Assembly: GCA_900543175.1 (NCBI GenBank)
Contig: UQQO01000075.1
Location: 1-10,880 of the forward strand
Direction: 5' to 3'
DNA from: an uncultured Fusobacterium sp.
Lineage (GTDB): Bacteria; Fusobacteriota; Fusobacteriia; Fusobacteriales; Fusobacteriaceae
Length of the DNA: 10,880 nucleotides
Below the pieces are notes generated by a model. That model saw only the letters and a program-made list of their open reading frames with translations, searched no databases and had not been told where the DNA came from. Each line of letters starts with the position of its first letter. Position 1 is the stretch's first letter. Made by a program: the position numbers and the translations under genes. Positions 1-6,875 of this stretch are shown piece after piece.

Positions 1-30
1 TTATTGTATTAAATAAAAACTTACAAAATA

Positions 31-53
31 AAGAAGCCCCCAGTTTGCTTCCC
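31..53 (-). terminator. Possible attenuator or terminator hairpin in a short leader RNA
   Basis: On the minus strand GAAGC (47-51) can pair with GCTTC (33-37) around a 9-nt G-rich loop. Two G-U pairs could extend the stem, and a T-rich run (TTTATTTT) follows. It lies about 25-45 nt downstream of the predicted start of the leftward transcript. It could end a very short RNA or attenuate a gene beyond the left edge. The stem is short, and I do not recognise a riboswitch class in the preceding purine-rich stretch. Confidence 0.3.
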
Positions 54-82
54 TTTCCGTTACCTCTATTTAACTTTGAACT

Positions 83-110
83 ATTATACTATATAAAAAT
101 TATTTTTCAA
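83..110 (-). promoter_or_regulatory. Predicted sigma70-type promoter reading off the left edge
   Basis: On the minus strand a TTGAAA -35 (105-110) lies 16 bp from a perfect TATAAT -10 (83-88). This predicts transcription starting near position 76 and running leftward out of the window. It lies beyond the terminator of the flavoprotein gene, so it should serve a separate transcript. The AT-rich background makes chance matches common, but both boxes and the spacing are good here. Confidence 0.5.
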
Positions 111-151
111 AAAATTTTATATAAAGTCACTCTATAATTTCCTTAGGCATG

Positions 152-181
152 AAAAAAGCACGGTATAAACCATGCTTTTTT
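152..181 (-). terminator. Rho-independent terminator of the flavoprotein gene
   Basis: A 12-bp inverted repeat (152-163 with 170-181) surrounds a 6-nt loop. The single imperfect position is a C/A mismatch on the plus strand but a G-U pair in the minus-strand RNA. The outer stem is six A-U pairs ending in a U run, and the inner stem carries the G/C pairs. It lies just beyond the stop codon at 192 and so terminates the leftward flavoprotein transcript. Confidence 0.8.
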
Positions 182-191
182 CTAATATATT

Positions 192-1871
192 TTATCTATT
201 CTTTACAAATTCTGCTGCACTTTTACCAGCTACACGTCCAAAAACAACTGCTCCACTATATGCTGCACTTGTATTTGTAACCTCTCCTGCTGCATATAAT
301 CCCTCTACAATTTTTCCATCTTCATAAAGTACTTCAGCCTTTTCATTAGCTGCTACTCCACCTTTTGTCATATGGATAGCCGATTCAACTTGAACTCCAT
401 AATATGGTCCTTGTTTTTTAAACTCTCTAGTAAATGCCTCTTTTTTGAAAGGATCTTTTACCTCTCCTCTAACACCTTTATTGAAAGTCTCAACTGTTGC
501 TACTAGCTTATCCTTTGGAATCTCAAGCTTATCTGCTAACTCCTCAAGAGTATCAGCTTTTACATGAAGTCCTTGTCCAACATGTTTCTTTAAACGATAA
601 GCTGATTCATATAGATTTTGATCATAGATATAGAAAACTTTACTTTCAGGTTGATCAAGGATAGTGTATGCCATTGGAAGCCCTGATTGAGTTTCATCTA
701 TAAATCTCTCTCCATTCTTGTTTACAAGAATAAATCCATCTCCTGCTCCTGTCAAATCTCTTGTTTTACTAATAATCATTTTAAACACACTTAAAACTTC
801 CATATTTTCCATTTTCATCTTATTTTTTTCAAAAACAGGAACAAAATCTCCAGTAGCTCCCATTTGGTTAGAAGTTTCTACTCTTTCTGATCCTGGAGCA
901 TATTTAGCTAATAGAGCTTTATTTGCAGAGAATCCTCCAGTTGCTACAATTACAGCTTTTGCATTGATATCATAAGTTACATTTTTCTTTTGGACTTTTA
1001 CTCCTGTAACCTTTCCATCTTTCATAATAAAGTCAAGTCCCTTAGTTCCTGTACGAACATCTACACCTAACTCTTTTACTTTTCTTTCAAGTCCATCTTG
1101 AATATGAGCACCTGCATAAGCATCAGCTTCAGCCATATGGTTTCTTAAACCATAGTTATAGTTTAAGTTTATTCCCATTCCTCTTAACCAATCATCAAGA
1201 GCATATGCTCCCTCTGCTTGAACTCTTGTTCTCTCAGCAGTATCTCTAGGGTTGCTCTTATCTTTAATAAATGCCTCAATACTATCATTTATCCCATTAG
1301 CTTTTTGTGCTTTAGAGTTGATCATATCAAAGAAGTTCATATCAAACTTTCCATTTCCACTAAGGATATCTAGTTTTTCAACTATCATAACATCCTTTGC
1401 TCCAGCTTCTTTTGCTGAAATAGCAGCAGCTAATCCTGCTGGTCCTCCACCTATAATTACAATATCAGTATTAACACTTTCTCCAATCATAGCTGGTTGC
1501 TCAGGAGCTTTTGTTTTAAAAGTTATTCTTCCGAAATCTTTTCCCTCTTTTTTCATAACATCAGCTACAACTTTTTTCACTGCAAAAGATGTAAAAGAAG
1601 CTCCAGACACACTGTCAACTACTGGTGATTGTGCTTCTAATATTCTCTCTCTTATAACTGGAAAAGCTCTATCCATAAGGTGAGATGTCTCTTTATGAGA
1701 AACAACTTTCAAATCCTTTATCTTTTCTCCCTCTGTAACAACCTCAAGAGTAACAGGACCTCCAAACCCTCCTGCACTTCCAGTTGTAGTTTTTACTGCT
1801 CCAAAACAGTTAAAAGCAACAAAAACCATTCCTAAAATCATATAACTAAGTAATGACTTTACTTTTTTCAT
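192..1871 (-). CDS. Exported FMN-binding / FAD-dependent reductase (flavocytochrome c, fumarate/urocanate reductase-like)
   Basis: This 559-aa protein is predicted to be an extracytoplasmic flavin reductase passing electrons to an unknown acceptor. Residues 1-24 form a signal peptide (KKVK, hydrophobic core, CFG|A). There is a Cys22, but the lipobox is poor. Residues 31-115 are an FMN-binding domain with the flavinylation motif D86..SGASFT94, so Thr94 should carry covalent FMN added by an ApbE-type transferase. Residues 135-555 are a FAD_binding_2 module with the dinucleotide motif GGGPAG (141-146), ATGGF (310-314), GERF (387-390), His500 in IHMTKGG, and a C-terminal VFGRVAG. No haem motif is present. 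By eye, Gly397 and Thr532 occupy the places of the catalytic and substrate-clamping arginines of fumarate reductase, so a C4-dicarboxylate substrate is doubtful. The start is supported by GGAGGAATTA just upstream. It has its own promoter and terminator and looks monocistronic. The family call is firm and the substrate is unknown. Confidence 0.9.
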   Translation of the reverse strand: MKKVKSLLSYMILGMVFVAFNCFGAVKTTTGSAGGFGGPVTLEVVTEGEKIKDLKVVSHKETSHLMDRAFPVIRERILEAQSPVVDSVSGASFTSFAVKKVVADVMKKEGKDFGRITFKTKAPEQPAMIGESVNTDIVIIGGGPAGLAAAISAKEAGAKDVMIVEKLDILSGNGKFDMNFFDMINSKAQKANGINDSIEAFIKDKSNPRDTAERTRVQAEGAYALDDWLRGMGINLNYNYGLRNHMAEADAYAGAHIQDGLERKVKELGVDVRTGTKGLDFIMKDGKVTGVKVQKKNVTYDINAKAVIVATGGFSANKALLAKYAPGSERVETSNQMGATGDFVPVFEKNKMKMENMEVLSVFKMIISKTRDLTGAGDGFILVNKNGERFIDETQSGLPMAYTILDQPESKVFYIYDQNLYESAYRLKKHVGQGLHVKADTLEELADKLEIPKDKLVATVETFNKGVRGEVKDPFKKEAFTREFKKQGPYYGVQVESAIHMTKGGVAANEKAEVLYEDGKIVEGLYAAGEVTNTSAAYSGAVVFGRVAGKSAAEFVKNR

Positions 1872-1916
1872 TAATTCCTCCTATTTTTATATATTTTATG
1901 TATAGATACTGAATAT

Positions 1917-1945
1917 ATTATATATAATAAGAGAGATTTTGTAAA
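1917..1945 (-). promoter_or_regulatory. Predicted promoter of the flavoprotein gene
   Basis: On the minus strand a TTTACA -35 (1940-1945) lies 17 bp from a perfect TATAAT -10 (1917-1922). It predicts a start near 1910 and a leader of about 40 nt that contains the GGAGG ribosome binding site. No obvious operator is seen. Confidence 0.55.
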
Positions 1946-2039
1946 TAAAAAAAATTATTTATTTTAAAAAAATTTTAAATTAAAGATATATTAAACAGCT
2001 TATTCAAATTTTTTATTTTTTAACAATTGACTTTTAAAT

Positions 2040-2297
2040 CTATACAATAATCCTGCTAATAAATTTGTTGCTGGTTTCATCGGTTCACCAGCTATGAATC
2101 TAACTAAAGAAATTCTTGTTGAAAAAGATAATCATATCTTTGTTGAGCTTGGTGAGGGTATAAGATTAGAACTTCCATATAATAAGGGAGAAAAGGTAAA
2201 GATGTTAGGTTCAACTTCATTCGACATAAGGTTATTGAGTCAATTCCATAATTTCTTAGAGGAAAAAATACTGCAAGATATAGAGTATAAACGATAA
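2040..2297 (+). pseudogene. C-terminal remnant of a UgpC/MalK/MsmX-type sugar ABC-transporter ATPase
   Basis: From 2040 the frame reads LYNNPANKFVAGFIGSPAMN. This is the signature segment that joins the nucleotide-binding domain to the C-terminal regulatory domain in CUT1 sugar-importer ATPases (UgpC, MalK, MsmX). The next 35 or so residues, to about 2200, still look like the start of that regulatory domain. The Walker A, signature and Walker B parts are absent. A stop lies at 2028-2030, no promoter or ribosome binding site precedes it, and after about 2200 the likeness to the family is lost although the frame stays open to 2297. A 67-codon reading frame could start at the ATG at 2094, but that Met is an internal residue of the family motif, so I read this as decay and not as a small gene. 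No partner permease or binding-protein gene is present. The family call is strong and the exact ends are uncertain. Confidence 0.75.
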
Positions 2298-2427
2298 CAG
2301 AAAAAAATAGTATCAACCTAAATCTTTTCACCTTAATAAAGAGAAATATCAATATTATTATAACTGGTATCGCTGTTTTATAATAAAATAGTTTTGAAAA
2401 AATTGTTAAAATATATATTCCAATAAT
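2240..2427 (-). pseudogene. Possible remnant of a small membrane protein
   Basis: The minus-strand frame is open from 2427 and encodes two strongly hydrophobic stretches separated by a short basic segment (KVKRFR). A YLAVFFPLRNYGIDSI segment follows, somewhat like the first helices of VanZ-type proteins. No ATG start or ribosome binding site precedes it; the first candidate start is a bare TTG at 2352. The frame then runs into the antisense of the ABC-ATPase scrap, and below about 2240 the residues no longer look like a membrane protein. I therefore infer a 5' fragment of a decayed gene. The VanZ likeness is an impression only, and chance hydrophobic coding in AT-rich DNA is a real alternative. 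Confidence 0.3.
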
Positions 2428-2456
2428 TTAAAATTACTGTTTCCTTTCTAATTATT

Positions 2457-2516
2457 AATTGAGTAATTCAATATTAATTATTTTTAATATAACTTTTTAA
2501 TTTAAATTATTCAATT
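2457..2516. repeat. AT-rich imperfect inverted repeat with an inner hairpin
   Basis: The outer arms AATTGAGTAATT (2457-2468) and AATTATTCAATT (2505-2516) pair with one exception. Inside them, ATATTAA (2471-2477) and TTAATAT (2484-2490) form a second perfect stem. It lies in gene-free DNA between the gene remnants and the operon terminator. There is no G/C-rich stem with a T run, so it does not look like a normal terminator. It could be a remnant of a small mobile repeat or simply AT-rich chance. Confidence 0.35.
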
Positions 2517-2536
2517 GGTACTTTCTATATATTTTT

Positions 2537-2568
2537 ATTATACCACTCTTTGCTGACAAAATTTGTCA
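2537..2568 (-). promoter_or_regulatory. Extended -10 promoter with adjacent palindromic operator-like site
   Basis: The minus strand reads TGGTATAAT, an extended -10 whose TATAAT is at 2537-2542. Eleven bp upstream is a perfect 15-bp palindrome, TGACAAA-A-TTTGTCA (2554-2568), which would cover the -35 region. No normally spaced -35 is present, which fits an extended -10 promoter. It would transcribe leftward into the decayed region 2104-2427, so its original target may be lost. The palindrome could bind a dimeric repressor, but the regulator is not identifiable. Confidence 0.42.
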
Positions 2569-2574
2569 TTGAAA

Positions 2575-2610
2575 AGAAAAAATCTTAATACTATAATAGC
2601 ATTAAGATTT
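2575..2610 (-). terminator. Rho-independent terminator of the envelope-modification operon
   Basis: A perfect 10-bp stem, AAATCTTAAT (2580-2589) with ATTAAGATTT (2601-2610), encloses an 11-nt loop that can add three further pairs. In the minus-strand RNA the stem is followed by a U-rich tract (TTTTTTCTTTT). It lies about 20 bp past the stop codon of ugd and ends the leftward five-gene operon. Confidence 0.83.
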
Positions 2611-2632
2611 ATTAAAAATTCTATTTATTTTA

Positions 2633-3955
2633 TTAATTTTGCCCAATAGGAAAATATTTAAACTCCTCTCTTATATGGGTATTTCTTGTATATACATTTC
2701 TCAAATCAAAGTAGAAATTACCTTTCATTCTAGCTCTTACCTTATCTAAATTCATCCCTCTAAATTGATTCCACTCTGTCATCAACACTACTGCATCTGC
2801 CTCATTAACTACTGAATACTCATCTGCACAATATGTTATTGAGTTTTCACAATCTTCCAATCTCCATCTTGCCTCTTTCATTCCCTCTGGACAATATGCC
2901 TGTATCTTTGCTCCTGCCTCTACTAAACCTCTGATTATATCTAAACTTGGAGCTTCTCTCATATCATCTGTATCTGGCTTAAATGATAACCCTAAGATAG
3001 CTATATGTTTTCCCTCTACTCCTTCCATCTTATCAATTATCTTTTCTACCATCTTTCTCTTTTGTTTCTCATTAGCATCTATAGCTGCCTTTATCACATA
3101 CATATCCTCACCATATTTCTTAGCTATATCCACTATTGCCTTTGTATCTTTAGGAAAGCATGAACCTCCATACCCTGGTCCACAATGTAAAAATTTAGGT
3201 GAAATTCTGCCATCCTTTCCCATTGCCTTTGCTATCTCCTGTGTATTTGCTCCCACTTTCTCTGCTAAAAGAGAAATCTCATTGATAAATGAAATTTTTA
3301 CTGCTAAGAAAGCATTTGAGGCATATTTTATCATCTCCGCTGTCTCTATATTTGTAAATACAAATGGAGTTTCATTAATAAATAGAACATCGTATACTTT
3401 TTTCATTATCTCTTTTGCTCTTTCACTCTCTGTTCCTATTACCACTCTATCTGGTCTTAAACAATCTCCTACTGCTTTTCCCTCTCTTAAAAATTCTGGG
3501 TTTGAAACTATATCAAATTCATAGTCTAAATTTCTATTATTTAATTCTTTTTGAATAGTCTCTTTCACAAGTTTACCTGTTCCCACAGGGACTGTTGATT
3601 TATCTACAACAACTTTATAACCATTCATATATTTTCCAATATTAGTTGCTACCTCTAAAACAAAGTGGAGATCTGCTGAGCCGTCCAATGCTGGTGGTGT
3701 TCCTACTGCTATAAATATCACATCTGAATTTTCTGTTGTATATTTCATATCTGTGGTAAATTCTATTCTTTCAGCTTTCATATTTTTTTCTAATAGCTCT
3801 TTTAATCCAGACTCATAGATTGGTATTACTCCATTTTTTAAGCTATTGATTTTTTCTTCTGATACATCCATACAAATTACATTTAATCCAAATTCAGCCA
3901 TTATTACACCTTGAACTAAACCTACATACCCTGTACCTACAACTCCTATTTTCAT
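2633..3955 (-). CDS. ugd: UDP-glucose 6-dehydrogenase
   Basis: This cytosolic enzyme oxidises UDP-glucose twice with NAD+ to give UDP-glucuronate. The 440-aa length is normal for the bacterial UDP-glucose/GDP-mannose dehydrogenase family. An N-terminal Rossmann domain carries GTGYVG (7-12). AVGTPP (83-88) and STVPVGT (120-126) follow. The central helix contains EMIKYASNAF with Lys210 and Asn214, and the active-site loop GPGYGGSCFPKD places the catalytic Cys at 266 and Asp at 270. The C-terminal UDP-binding domain contains LGLSFKPDTDDMREAPS (321-337). The start is backed by AAGGAGAT, part of which overlaps the stop codon of the epimerase gene 12 bp upstream, so the two are probably translationally linked. 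It is the last gene of the operon and supplies the substrate of the epimerase encoded just before it. All key residues I looked for are present. Confidence 0.96.
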   Translation of the reverse strand: MKIGVVGTGYVGLVQGVIMAEFGLNVICMDVSEEKINSLKNGVIPIYESGLKELLEKNMKAERIEFTTDMKYTTENSDVIFIAVGTPPALDGSADLHFVLEVATNIGKYMNGYKVVVDKSTVPVGTGKLVKETIQKELNNRNLDYEFDIVSNPEFLREGKAVGDCLRPDRVVIGTESERAKEIMKKVYDVLFINETPFVFTNIETAEMIKYASNAFLAVKISFINEISLLAEKVGANTQEIAKAMGKDGRISPKFLHCGPGYGGSCFPKDTKAIVDIAKKYGEDMYVIKAAIDANEKQKRKMVEKIIDKMEGVEGKHIAILGLSFKPDTDDMREAPSLDIIRGLVEAGAKIQAYCPEGMKEARWRLEDCENSITYCADEYSVVNEADAVVLMTEWNQFRGMNLDKVRARMKGNFYFDLRNVYTRNTHIREEFKYFPIGQN

Positions 3956-3967
3956 TTTACTATCTCC

Positions 3968-5002
3968 TTACTGTCTTTTATACCATTCTACAAATTTTCT
4001 AATCCCCTCACTAAAATTAGTTTGAGGATCATAACCTATCATTGCCTTTGCCTTTGATATGTCTGCATAAGTTTTATCTACATCTCCAGGTTGCATAGGT
4101 TGAATATCTAAAATAGCTTTTTTACCTATAGCATTTTCAATAGTTTCTACCATCTCTTTTAGCGATACAACATGAGATTCACCAAGATTAAATATTTCAT
4201 AAACATTTTCATTATTGAAAAGATAATTCATTGATTTTAAAATTCCATCTACTATATCATCAATATATGTATAATCTCTTTTAGTTGTTCCATCTCCATA
4301 AAATGGAATAGGCTTATCTTCTAGTATCATCTTAGTGAACTTATGAATTGCTAAATCTGGTCTTTGTTTTGGTCCATATACAGTAAAGAATCTTAGTTGA
4401 ACCATGTCTATATTATATAACTTATGGTATACATGCCCCATAACTTCACATGATTTTTTAGTTGCTGCATATGGAGAGATTGCAAAATCAACTATTGCTG
4501 TTTCTTTAAATGGAACCTCTTTATTATTTCCATAAACTGAAGATGAAGATGCTTGAACAAACTTTTTAACTCCATATTTTTTACAAAGTTCAAGCAGATT
4601 CATATATCCTCTTACATTTACATCTTCATAAAGCATAGGATCTAAAAGAGATGGACGAACTCCTGCCATTGCAGCTGGGTTAAATACTAAATCAAAACTA
4701 TTTTCAGCAAAGACTCTATCCATAGTCTCTCTATCTCTAATATCCCCATATATAAGAGTAAAATTATCTGAATTAACTATCTTTATTAATTTATTAATTT
4801 TTTCATTTTTTAAAAGATTTTCAAACTCATCAATTTTATTAAAGTTATTTGTAATCTCTAAAATATTTCTAATCTTTCTATTGTAATCATAAAAATCATT
4901 AAAGTTATCTACAACAACAACTCTATCTCCTCTATTTAAAAGTCTCTCTGCTACAGTTGAACCGATAAACCCTGCTCCTCCTGTAATTAAAAAGTTTTTC
5001 AT
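3968..5002 (-). CDS. UDP-glucuronate 4-epimerase (NAD-dependent, extended SDR family)
   Basis: Predicted to interconvert UDP-glucuronate and UDP-galacturonate in the cytosol. The 344-aa protein has the NAD motif GGAGFIG (8-14), NPAAMAGVRPSL (108-119), which matches the AGVR-S signature of glucuronate epimerases, the SSSSVYG segment (152-158) and the catalytic YAATK (Tyr178, Lys182). RFFTVYGPKQRPD (204-216) is also typical of the CapI/GAE group and differs from plain GalE. Residues about 44-80 are a Lys/Asn-rich stretch that I judge roughly 25 residues longer than usual at this position. Only 3 bp separate it from the upstream glycosyltransferase gene, and its GGAGG site is embedded in the last codons (Met-Glu-Ala-stop) of that gene. 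Encoding next to ugd strongly supports glucuronate as substrate. UDP-xylose- or GalNAc-type epimerase activity is a weaker alternative. Confidence 0.88.
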   Translation of the reverse strand: MKNFLITGGAGFIGSTVAERLLNRGDRVVVVDNFNDFYDYNRKIRNILEITNNFNKIDEFENLLKNEKINKLIKIVNSDNFTLIYGDIRDRETMDRVFAENSFDLVFNPAAMAGVRPSLLDPMLYEDVNVRGYMNLLELCKKYGVKKFVQASSSSVYGNNKEVPFKETAIVDFAISPYAATKKSCEVMGHVYHKLYNIDMVQLRFFTVYGPKQRPDLAIHKFTKMILEDKPIPFYGDGTTKRDYTYIDDIVDGILKSMNYLFNNENVYEIFNLGESHVVSLKEMVETIENAIGKKAILDIQPMQPGDVDKTYADISKAKAMIGYDPQTNFSEGIRKFVEWYKRQ

Positions 5003-5005
5003 TAT

Positions 5006-6592
5006 TTAAGCCTCCATTTTTTCTAAATATGTTAATTTAGCAAATTTTCCATCATCTTTTACATATATTTCTTCTTTTAATACTCTATAATTTTCTAACA
5101 ACTCCTCTGGAACATCATTAAAGAAAACTATTTTATTAGGTAATTTTTCATTTAAGTTATAATCATTTATCTTTTTTCCAACTCTCCAAACATCTTCTAT
5201 CTCATAATTATCACTATAAATACTATATTTAGGTGGATCTTTTTGAATAACTTCTATATTTGAATATTTATTATTTAAAGTCGATCTAAAAACATTATTA
5301 CTAGATTCTTTATCAAAAAAACTATTAACTGTTAAATTTACTATTAACATTAAAACTCCACTTCCTAAAATAACTATTTTATTTAATCTTTCTTTTGAAA
5401 CTTTAAATAGTATTAGAGCAAATGATAAAAATAGTAGAGATATTGAGATCATATAGTTTCTACTAATAAGATTTTTACTATACCCTTTAAAAAATAGAGA
5501 AATAGGAATAGAGATAGCAAGAGCTATTAAAAAACATTTTTGAATATAGATTAAATATCTCTCATACTTTCTTAGATTTTCCCATGCTTTGTTATAAAAA
5601 TAATCACAAACTATTCCAACTTCAAGAACAGAAGTTATATATATTGGTATTCCATATCTTTTCTTTTTCATCTTTACCAACGAAAGAAGAATAATTGTAA
5701 AAATATTCCACCAAAATATAAATTTAGAATAATCTTTGTTCTCACTATTTTTATATGTTTTTATTAGAGCAAATAGAGAGAAAAAAATCCAAACTCCCAT
5801 ATAGACAAAGTAATCAAGATAGTAAAATATTGATTCTGTATGTCTTGTTGTCCAAGTGTTTTTCTCTTTTAATAGAACACTTGTAAAAATATCTGAATAT
5901 TTTAAATACATTAAAAGAGGCCAAATACCAGCTAAAATTCCTCCAACTAAGAACATCAATAAGATTTTCTTAAAGTTTTTTCTGTATTTTTCTAAACCAA
6001 AGATAAAAATATGTGAAAGTAGAAAAGGTAGAAATAACCCATAAATTGCAACAGGACCTTTACTCAAAATAGAGGCTGCAAGAAAAATACCACTAATTAC
6101 AAAATCAAAATATCTATTAGAATCAAATCCTTTTAATAAAAAGGTAATAGCTCCAAAGATAGCCACATATGAATATATATCCCAAGTATTTTCTCCACTC
6201 AATTTTATTATCATAAAAGTTGTACAACCAACAAAAGAGGTTATAAAACTTATAAAACTATTTTTTGTTAATAATTTTACAAAATAATAAAGTAGAAGAA
6301 TAAAAATAACTCCAGCTAATGCAGAGGGAATACGTAAAATATATTCATCTGTATAATTTTGTGTTAAATTCATAGTTAAAACTGTAAGCCAAGTAGGCAA
6401 TGGAGGTTTCTCAAAACGTAAAGCTCCATTAAGTGTTGGAATAATATAGTTTTTATTCTCTATCATCTCTCTTGCTGTAATAAAATTTCTTGCCTCCATA
6501 AGATCAACAGGTCTTATCCAAAGAATTGAGAAAAAAGCAATTATTGATATTGGAATAATTATTTTTAAATATTTGAAGTCCTCTCTATTCAT
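5006..6592 (-). CDS. ArnT-like polyprenyl-phosphate sugar:lipid glycosyltransferase (GT83/PMT family)
   Basis: A 528-aa polytopic inner-membrane enzyme, predicted to move a sugar from undecaprenyl phosphate to lipid A or another lipid acceptor on the outer face of the membrane. After a first helix (10-26) comes the first periplasmic loop with acidic residues Asp30 and Glu33 in RPVDLMEAR and the family motif LNGALRFEKPPLPTW (54-68). SGENTWD (132-138) and LSKGPVA (176-182) follow. KMKKKRYGIP (307-316) corresponds to the conserved Lys/Tyr/Pro loop of ArnT. About 12 hydrophobic segments are followed by a soluble C-terminal domain from about 425, the usual ArnT layout. GGGAGAG precedes the ATG, and a 16-bp gap follows the LAB_N gene. 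Operon context with UDP-uronate enzymes suggests a uronic acid donor, in the manner of rhizobial Rgt transferases. L-Ara4N is unlikely because its biosynthesis genes are absent here. Confidence 0.87.
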   Translation of the reverse strand: MNREDFKYLKIIIPISIIAFFSILWIRPVDLMEARNFITAREMIENKNYIIPTLNGALRFEKPPLPTWLTVLTMNLTQNYTDEYILRIPSALAGVIFILLLYYFVKLLTKNSFISFITSFVGCTTFMIIKLSGENTWDIYSYVAIFGAITFLLKGFDSNRYFDFVISGIFLAASILSKGPVAIYGLFLPFLLSHIFIFGLEKYRKNFKKILLMFLVGGILAGIWPLLMYLKYSDIFTSVLLKEKNTWTTRHTESIFYYLDYFVYMGVWIFFSLFALIKTYKNSENKDYSKFIFWWNIFTIILLSLVKMKKKRYGIPIYITSVLEVGIVCDYFYNKAWENLRKYERYLIYIQKCFLIALAISIPISLFFKGYSKNLISRNYMISISLLFLSFALILFKVSKERLNKIVILGSGVLMLIVNLTVNSFFDKESSNNVFRSTLNNKYSNIEVIQKDPPKYSIYSDNYEIEDVWRVGKKINDYNLNEKLPNKIVFFNDVPEELLENYRVLKEEIYVKDDGKFAKLTYLEKMEA

Positions 6593-6608
6593 ACTATCTC
6601 TCCCAGAA

Positions 6609-6866
6609 TTATTTTTTCTTAATCAACCATATATTTCTTGAGTATATTAAAAGATTAGGTGCTTGTCCCAATATAAAAACAGGATCTTTTCTATAAATAG
6701 CATATATTAGTAAAAATATACTTCCCCCTAAGCTAAATAACCAAAATGAGAAAGGAACTACACTTTTGCCAGCTTTTTCACTTGCTATCCATTGAACAAT
6801 AAATCTCATTGAGAAAAGTCCTTGTCCTAGCAAACCTATCAACATCATAAAATCTAAATTAAACAT
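6609..6866 (-). CDS. Small LAB_N-domain membrane protein, candidate lipid-linked sugar flippase
   Basis: An 85-aa protein that is almost entirely a lipid A biosynthesis N-terminal (LAB_N) domain. It has GLLGQ (11-15), RFIVQW (21-26), SEK (29-31), PFSFW (38-42), DPVFILGQ (61-68) and YSRN (75-78), with three hydrophobic helices. The family is related to PQ-loop/MtN3 transporters and often stands alone beside GT2 and ArnT-like genes. I infer that it helps flip the polyprenyl-phosphate sugar across the inner membrane, taking the place of ArnE/ArnF, which are absent. I prefer the ATG at 6866: AGGTGA lies 5 nt upstream, and three codons further up a GTG at 6875 lacks a ribosome binding site. With the GTG the protein would be 88 aa. 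The gene begins 9 bp after the GT2 gene ends, so the two are surely cotranscribed. The name LAB_N reflects fusion to LpxB in some bacteria; no LpxB activity is implied. Confidence 0.85.
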   Translation of the reverse strand: MFNLDFMMLIGLLGQGLFSMRFIVQWIASEKAGKSVVPFSFWLFSLGGSIFLLIYAIYRKDPVFILGQAPNLLIYSRNIWLIKKK

Positions 6867-6875
6867 AGCTATCAC

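Noticed and set aside
718..975. Plus-strand open frame of 85 codons
   Set aside because: It is antisense to the flavoprotein gene, has no ribosome binding site and encodes low-complexity hydrophobic residues; it is a shadow of the real gene.
1252..1683. Plus-strand open frame of 143 codons
   Set aside because: It lies wholly antisense within the flavoprotein coding region, including its FAD and FMN motifs, and has no translation signal.
192..1871. Calling the flavoprotein a fumarate reductase
   Set aside because: The arginines expected for fumarate binding and proton transfer are not in the expected places, so only the broad family is supported.
2094..2297. An independent 67-aa small protein
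   Set aside because: The frame upstream of the ATG continues the same ABC-ATPase motif (NPANKFVAGFIGSPA), so the Met is internal to a truncated gene, and there is no ribosome binding site before it.
2569..2597. Plus-strand promoter TTGAAA-N17-TATAAT
   Set aside because: The match is good, but the -10 lies in the loop of the operon terminator and would only read antisense into ugd. I judge it a coincidence of AT-rich sequence.
3282..3524. Plus-strand open frame of 80 codons
   Set aside because: Antisense of conserved ugd sequence with no start signals.
5856..6044. Plus-strand open frame of 62 codons
   Set aside because: Antisense within the ArnT-like gene; a composition artefact.
5006..6592. 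Calling the transferase a true ArnT for L-Ara4N
   Set aside because: The family fits, but none of the Ara4N biosynthetic genes is nearby and the neighbours make UDP-uronic acids, so the donor sugar is left open.
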